From Alphaproteobacteria bacterium (GTDB lineage Bacteria; Pseudomonadota; Alphaproteobacteria; Micavibrionales; CSBR16-224), in assembly GCA_007116755.1 (NCBI GenBank), contig SKHU01000232.1, positions 1 to 8,410 of the forward strand: DNA of 8,410 nt, given 5' to 3'. This document shows positions 4,410 to 8,410 of the stretch, one piece after another. Every line of letters starts with the position of its first letter. Within the stretch, counting starts at the first letter, position 1. The translations under genes and the position numbers were made by a program. The notes under the pieces are model-generated. The model did not search any database. It was not told the origin of the DNA and saw only the letters and a list, made by a program, of their open reading frames with translations.

Positions 4410-5660
4410 ATGTTCCGTTCCCTGATCCGTTCCGGCTGCGCTTTCTGTGCCGTTTTGTTGCTTGGCCTTGCTCCGGCAATTGCGGAGAGAAGCTTTGAAG
4501 ATTATCTCGACCGCTTGTCCGAACATCCGCAAATTGCGGAGATACTGGAAAAAAGCGTGATGCACAGCGAGGCGGCCGGGGCGGAAATGGGGTTGCCGGA
4601 TCCGATGCTGATGCTGGGGCTGGAAAATCTTCCCGTCTCCGGCAACAGTGGCTTTAACCGCGATATGATGACCTCGAAAATGATCGGTTTTTCGCAGGCC
4701 GTGCCGAATTACCGCCTGCGCCGCGCCAAATCCGATAAACAGACGGTGCTGTCGGCACAGCAGCATTTGGCGGCGGATTACGTTGAACACCGCCTGTACG
4801 CCATGCTGACATCTGCGCTTGCGCAGCGGCAGAGAATCAAGACCCAGCAGAATATCGCCCGCCAGCAGCTCGGCCATTACCGCGAATTGGAAAATTATTT
4901 CAAAGGGCAACTTGAAAGCGGCCGGCGTGTTTACTGGCGCTTCTCGCAAGTGGATGTCGAGCGTTCGGCCGTTGAGCAGCGCCTGAACGATCTTGAAGCG
5001 GAGCAGGACGCGATCGAGGCCGAACTTGTCCGCCTTGTCGGTGAAGTGCCGCAGGTCGAACTGCCGGAACTTTCCTTGCACATGTGGAACGGAATGCCGG
5101 ACAGGCTTTACCCCGTACGTCTGGCCGAACACAATGTTGCCGCCGCCGCCCGCGATGTTGAGGCCGCCAAAGCCGCATACGGGCCGAATTACAGTTTCAG
5201 TGCCGCCTATATGCAGCGCGACCGCGTACAGGGCATGCGTGCCGATGACATGTTCAGCCTGCGTGCCGGAGTTTCGATACCGTTCTGGTCCGGCAGCAGT
5301 CAGGAGCCGCGCAAACGTGCTGCCGAGGCAGGAGAACGCAGTGCCGCCGCCGCCCGTGACGATACGGTACGCCGATGGGTGCAGCAGATGACGGCGTTGC
5401 AATCGCGCCGTAAAGCCGCCGAAGCCAATATCAAAACACTGGCGCAGCGGCGCACGGCTTTGCGCGGTCTGATTGCCGCTACGCAGCGGGATTACGAATC
5501 CGGACAAAGCGGGCTGGATACGGTGCTGGACGCACGGATCAATCTGGCCGCAATTGCGGCGCAACTCGCAGAGCAGGAAGCACGTCTTTTGATCCTGACC
5601 GCCGAATATAACAGCCATATTCTGAAAGAAGAGAGACAGGAAGAGGAGACGGTGCGATGA
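4410..5660 (+). CDS. cusC: Outer-membrane efflux factor, TolC/CusC-like
   Basis: The 416-residue protein has a signal peptide (about 1-25, ending APAIA) and the two-repeat outer-membrane efflux protein layout. A GLPDPMLMLGLENLPVSG segment (61-78) and FSQAVP (94-99) mark the first repeat, as in TolC-family proteins of heavy-metal pumps. Long helical stretches follow, then SLRAGVSIPFW near residues 285-295 for the second. The family forms a trimeric channel through the outer membrane and periplasm. E. coli CusC is a lipoprotein, but no lipobox cysteine is evident here. Residues 66-92 are Met-rich. AGGAG (4396-4400) stands 9 bases upstream. The stop overlaps the adaptor start as ATGA. The family call is firm; the CusC name is by operon analogy. 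Confidence 0.9.
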   Translation: MFRSLIRSGCAFCAVLLLGLAPAIAERSFEDYLDRLSEHPQIAEILEKSVMHSEAAGAEMGLPDPMLMLGLENLPVSGNSGFNRDMMTSKMIGFSQAVPNYRLRRAKSDKQTVLSAQQHLAADYVEHRLYAMLTSALAQRQRIKTQQNIARQQLGHYRELENYFKGQLESGRRVYWRFSQVDVERSAVEQRLNDLEAEQDAIEAELVRLVGEVPQVELPELSLHMWNGMPDRLYPVRLAEHNVAAAARDVEAAKAAYGPNYSFSAAYMQRDRVQGMRADDMFSLRAGVSIPFWSGSSQEPRKRAAEAGERSAAAARDDTVRRWVQQMTALQSRRKAAEANIKTLAQRRTALRGLIAATQRDYESGQSGLDTVLDARINLAAIAAQLAEQEARLLILTAEYNSHILKEERQEEETVR

Positions 5661-7342
5661 AAAAAACCGCTGTTTTAATCAGCCTTGTTCTGTTGCTGGT
5701 TACCGTCTTTCCGGCATATGCCGAAGAGGCGCATTACACCTGTCCGATGCATCCGCATTATATTTCTGCCGAAGCGGGAAGCTGCCCGATTTGCGGCATG
5801 GATCTTGTCCGTACGGAAGGCGGTGAAGCGGAAGACGGAGGTCACTCCGGTACCGGCATACGGCGTACGGCGGTTACGATTGCACCGGAAACCGTTCAGA
5901 ATACGGGCATACGCACGGAACGGGTCGAACATGCCCGTTTCGGCGGTATTATCCGCAGTCACGGCAACGTCACGGAAAATATCCGGCTTGCCAGCGAAAT
6001 ATCCATGCGCGTTGCGGGCTGGATCGAAACGCCGGATATTACGGCTGTCGGCGACCGGGTCAAAAAGGGCGACCGCCTGTTCACGCTGTACAGCCCCGAA
6101 CTGGTGTCGGCGCAGCAGGATTATCTCAGTGCGCTGTCCACCGGCATCGGCGGACGCATCGAATCGGCCGCGCGCCGCCTGTCCGCGCTGGGGGTACAGC
6201 AACAGGTGCTGGACAATTTGCGCCGCAACCGTACGGCTTTGCAGCATGTGCCGTTTTACGCCGAACATGACGGTATTATCAGCGAAATCAATATCCGCCG
6301 CGGCAGCCATGTGACATCCGGCATGCGTGCGGCAAAAATACAGGACTATTCCGGTGTCTGGATCAAGGCCAGCATTGCCGAAAAAGATTTGCGCTTTTTA
6401 TATCCGCAAGGGCGGGCGCGTGTCGTGTTTCCTCACCTTGGCGGGCAGGAGCGCGAAGCGCGGATTGATTATATTTACCCCACAGTCGATGCCGCAACAC
6501 GTACGGGACGCGTACGGCTGGTTCTGGACAATGAAGACGGTCGGCTGCGTCCGGGCGCCTATGCCGATGTGATTTTTGAAACGCAGGTGGAGGCACGTCT
6601 GTCCGTACCGTCGGAGGCCGTGCTGCGCAGTTCCGAAGGTGTATATGTTGTGCTGGCGGAGGCAGGCGGACGTTTCCGTCCGGTCGGGGTTGAAACCGGT
6701 TTGCGCAGCCGGGGACGCACGGAAATCCTGTCCGGCCTTGATGCGGGGGATGAAATTGTTGTCAGCGGCCAGTTTATGCTGGATTCCGAAAGCGCGATGC
6801 GCGAATCCTTCCGCAAAATGCAACGGCTGCAAACACCGCTGGCGTTTCTGGAGGTCGGGCGCGATCAGCAGGTCATGATCGACCACCTTGTCGATGCGGC
6901 AATCTATTTACAAAAATCTCTGACGGGGGAAGAAACATTCCGCCCCGATATGCTAATGCCCGCGCTGGAAATCGGCAGCCATCTGATGCCGCAATTTGCA
7001 GGGACGCGGCTGGAATATGTTCTGAAAGACGCGGAATGGGCCGTTATTCTGGCGCAGAACAGTATGACGGACAGCGAATTGCAAAATGCGCTTGCCGCTT
7101 TGATGAAAGCGCTGGCGCCGTGGCTTCTTGACGGGCGACCGGATAAGTACCGCGACAAAGACCTGCATCTGTTCCGTGACGGCGCAGACGGCGCTTTGTG
7201 GCTGCAAACATCTTCCCGTCCGCTGAATCCTTACAGCGACGGGGAGGCCGTCCATCAGAGCTGGCCGGATATCTCCGCGGTCGAAAAACCGAAACCCGAA
7301 ACGGAAGATGCGGGAGGGCTGCATGACGGACACGTCCACTGA
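5657..7342 (+). CDS. cusB: Heavy-metal RND periplasmic adaptor, CusB-like, with extra N- and C-terminal domains
   Basis: The 561-residue adaptor has a signal peptide (about 1-22). A heavy-metal-binding domain follows at about 26-51 with YTCPMHPH and CPICGMDL, giving C29, M31, H32, C43, C46 and M48 as likely ligands. The membrane-fusion core comes next: half-lipoyl segments at about 118-148 and 199-230, a helical hairpin between them, then a beta-barrel and membrane-proximal domain to about 385, including VGDRVKKGDRLFTLYSPEL and LDAGDEIVVSGQFMLDSES. Residues 403-535 form a helical domain ending in WLQTSSRPLNPYSDGE, which resembles DUF3347 but lacks the cysteines often seen there. The tail is His-rich (HDGHVH). 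The family bridges the RND pump and outer-membrane channel, and CusB-type members pass Cu(I)/Ag(I) to the pump. AGAGGAG stands 8 bases upstream. The start overlaps the previous gene by 4 bases, and the 3' end overlaps the pump gene by 20. Confidence 0.93.
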   Translation: MKKTAVLISLVLLLVTVFPAYAEEAHYTCPMHPHYISAEAGSCPICGMDLVRTEGGEAEDGGHSGTGIRRTAVTIAPETVQNTGIRTERVEHARFGGIIRSHGNVTENIRLASEISMRVAGWIETPDITAVGDRVKKGDRLFTLYSPELVSAQQDYLSALSTGIGGRIESAARRLSALGVQQQVLDNLRRNRTALQHVPFYAEHDGIISEINIRRGSHVTSGMRAAKIQDYSGVWIKASIAEKDLRFLYPQGRARVVFPHLGGQEREARIDYIYPTVDAATRTGRVRLVLDNEDGRLRPGAYADVIFETQVEARLSVPSEAVLRSSEGVYVVLAEAGGRFRPVGVETGLRSRGRTEILSGLDAGDEIVVSGQFMLDSESAMRESFRKMQRLQTPLAFLEVGRDQQVMIDHLVDAAIYLQKSLTGEETFRPDMLMPALEIGSHLMPQFAGTRLEYVLKDAEWAVILAQNSMTDSELQNALAALMKALAPWLLDGRPDKYRDKDLHLFRDGADGALWLQTSSRPLNPYSDGEAVHQSWPDISAVEKPKPETEDAGGLHDGHVH

Positions 7343-8410
7343 CGAAGAAAACAGGCGGGGCGGGCTGCCGGGACAAAGCCGCGGCGAGGCCGTGATCGCG
7401 GGTCTGATCGACTGGTCGGTCAGAAGCAAATTTTTCGTGTTGGTCTGCGTGATTTTTATGGCTGCGGCGGGCATTCTTTCCGTCCAGAAAACACCTCTGG
7501 ATGCCATTCCCGACCTGTCTGACACGCAGGTGATTATCCGTACCGACTTTGCGGGACAGTCGCCGCAGATTGTCGAGGATCTGGTCACCTATCCGCTTTC
7601 AGCAACGATGCTGGGTCTGCCGAAAACCAAGAACGTGCGCGGATATTCGATGTTCGGATCATCTTTTGTCTATATTATTTTTGAGGATAATGTCGATCAG
7701 TACTGGGCGCGCAGCCGCGTTCTGGAGGCATTGTCCACCGTGCAGGGTGACCTTCCGGCCGCAGCACGCCCCGAAATCGGCCCCGATGCGACCGGTGTCG
7801 GCTGGGTGTTTCAATATGCGCTGAAAGACGATAGCGGCCGTTATGATCTTTCCGATCTACGCAGTTTGCAGGACTGGTTTTTGAAATTCGAACTCGCGAC
7901 AGTGGCTGGCGTGGCGGAAGTTGCCTCGGTCGGCGGCTTCGTCAAGGAATATCAGGTACTGGTCGATCCGAACCGTTTGCGCGCCTATGATGTTCCGCTG
8001 TCCCGCATCGCCGCTGCCGTACGCGGCGCCAGCATGGAAGCAGGCGGCCGCGTGATCGAACAGAGTGAAACCGAATGGATGATCCGCTCCCGCGGTTATA
8101 TCACCTCCATTGATGATCTGGCGCAAACCGTCGTCTATGCCGCAGGGGGAACGCCGGTGCTGCTGTCGGATATTGCAGAAATTGTCGAAGGGCCGGAGCT
8201 GCGGCGGGGTGTCGTCGAACTGGACGGAGAAGGCGAGGTTGTCGGCGGCATCGTCGTGATGCGGGCGGGGGAAAATGCGCTGCGCGTGATTGAAGGTGTG
8301 AAGAAAAAACTGGAAGAGTTAAAACCCGGCCTGCCCGAAGGCGTTGAAATTGTCACGGTGTACGACCGCGCACCGCTGATTTCCGGCGCAGTCAACTATC
8401 TGACGGAAAC
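7323..8410 (+). CDS. cusA: Heavy-metal RND efflux pump, CusA-like (3' end outside window)
   Basis: The frame is open from ATG 7323 to the window end, giving 362 codons of a protein normally about 1,040 long. After a hydrophilic N-terminus, the first membrane helix (about 38-55, FFVLVCVIFMAAAGIL) leads into PLDAIPDLSDTQVIIRTDF and GQSPQIVEDLVTYPLSATML, hallmarks of the heavy-metal RND family. MFGSSFVYIIFED and DATGVGWVFQYAL are also typical of CusA/SilA-like pumps. The periplasmic porter domain is partly covered. The pump is driven by the proton gradient and expels metal ions through the adaptor and channel. Cu/Ag specificity is inferred; the methionine metal site and transmembrane methionine pairs lie beyond the window. 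GGGAGGG just upstream of the ATG, and a 20-base overlap with the adaptor gene, indicate coupled translation. Confidence 0.95.
   Translation, partial: MTDTSTDEENRRGGLPGQSRGEAVIAGLIDWSVRSKFFVLVCVIFMAAAGILSVQKTPLDAIPDLSDTQVIIRTDFAGQSPQIVEDLVTYPLSATMLGLPKTKNVRGYSMFGSSFVYIIFEDNVDQYWARSRVLEALSTVQGDLPAAARPEIGPDATGVGWVFQYALKDDSGRYDLSDLRSLQDWFLKFELATVAGVAEVASVGGFVKEYQVLVDPNRLRAYDVPLSRIAAAVRGASMEAGGRVIEQSETEWMIRSRGYITSIDDLAQTVVYAAGGTPVLLSDIAEIVEGPELRRGVVELDGEGEVVGGIVVMRAGENALRVIEGVKKKLEELKPGLPEGVEIVTVYDRAPLISGAVNYLTE

Noticed and set aside
3969..5618. Long open frame on the minus strand across the TRASH-like and TolC-like genes (549 codons)
   Set aside because: It mirrors the coding frames of two well-recognised genes, gives low-complexity protein with no recognisable domain, and has no plausible ribosome site.

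Overview
The window comes from a Gram-negative bacterium with moderately high G+C coding DNA. It shows an outer-membrane efflux factor, periplasmic adaptor and RND pump, an ECF sigma/anti-sigma pair, and the tail of an IS5-type insertion sequence. The mix fits Pseudomonadota, perhaps Alphaproteobacteria, but no feature here fixes the genus.

Left edge (1-120): the last 33 codons of an IS5-family transposase and the probable right end of the element.

Stress-regulation block (203-2672, minus strand): a 195-residue ECF sigma factor overlaps a membrane-anchored anti-sigma factor by 8 bases. Downstream on the same strand lies a membrane protein with a Glu/Pro-rich spacer and a C-terminal Sel1-like repeat domain. 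The space upstream of the sigma gene holds two back-to-back promoter-like sequences that share GGAACTTTTT and CCTGTCYTAA. One points into the sigma gene, which suggests autoregulation. The other points into a 16-codon ORF with a perfect Shine-Dalgarno and then a secreted DUF4168 protein (2884-3288), which ends in a strong intrinsic terminator.

Metal-efflux block (3414-8410, plus strand): a good sigma70 promoter right after that terminator leads an apparent five-gene operon. In order: a small secreted Cys/Met/His-rich protein; a small secreted protein with a TRASH/YHS-like cysteine site and a natural seven-histidine C-terminus; a CusC-like outer-membrane factor; a CusB-like adaptor with an N-terminal heavy-metal-binding domain and a DUF3347-like C-terminal domain; and the first 362 codons of a CusA-like heavy-metal RND pump, cut by the window edge. 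The last four genes are tightly packed or overlapping. The likely substrates are Cu(I)/Ag(I): the two small proteins and the adaptor's metal-binding domain would capture or hand over metal in the periplasm, and the tripartite pump would expel it. Substrate identity is inferred from family resemblance; the pump's metal-site residues lie outside the window. No metal-responsive regulator is visible in the window.
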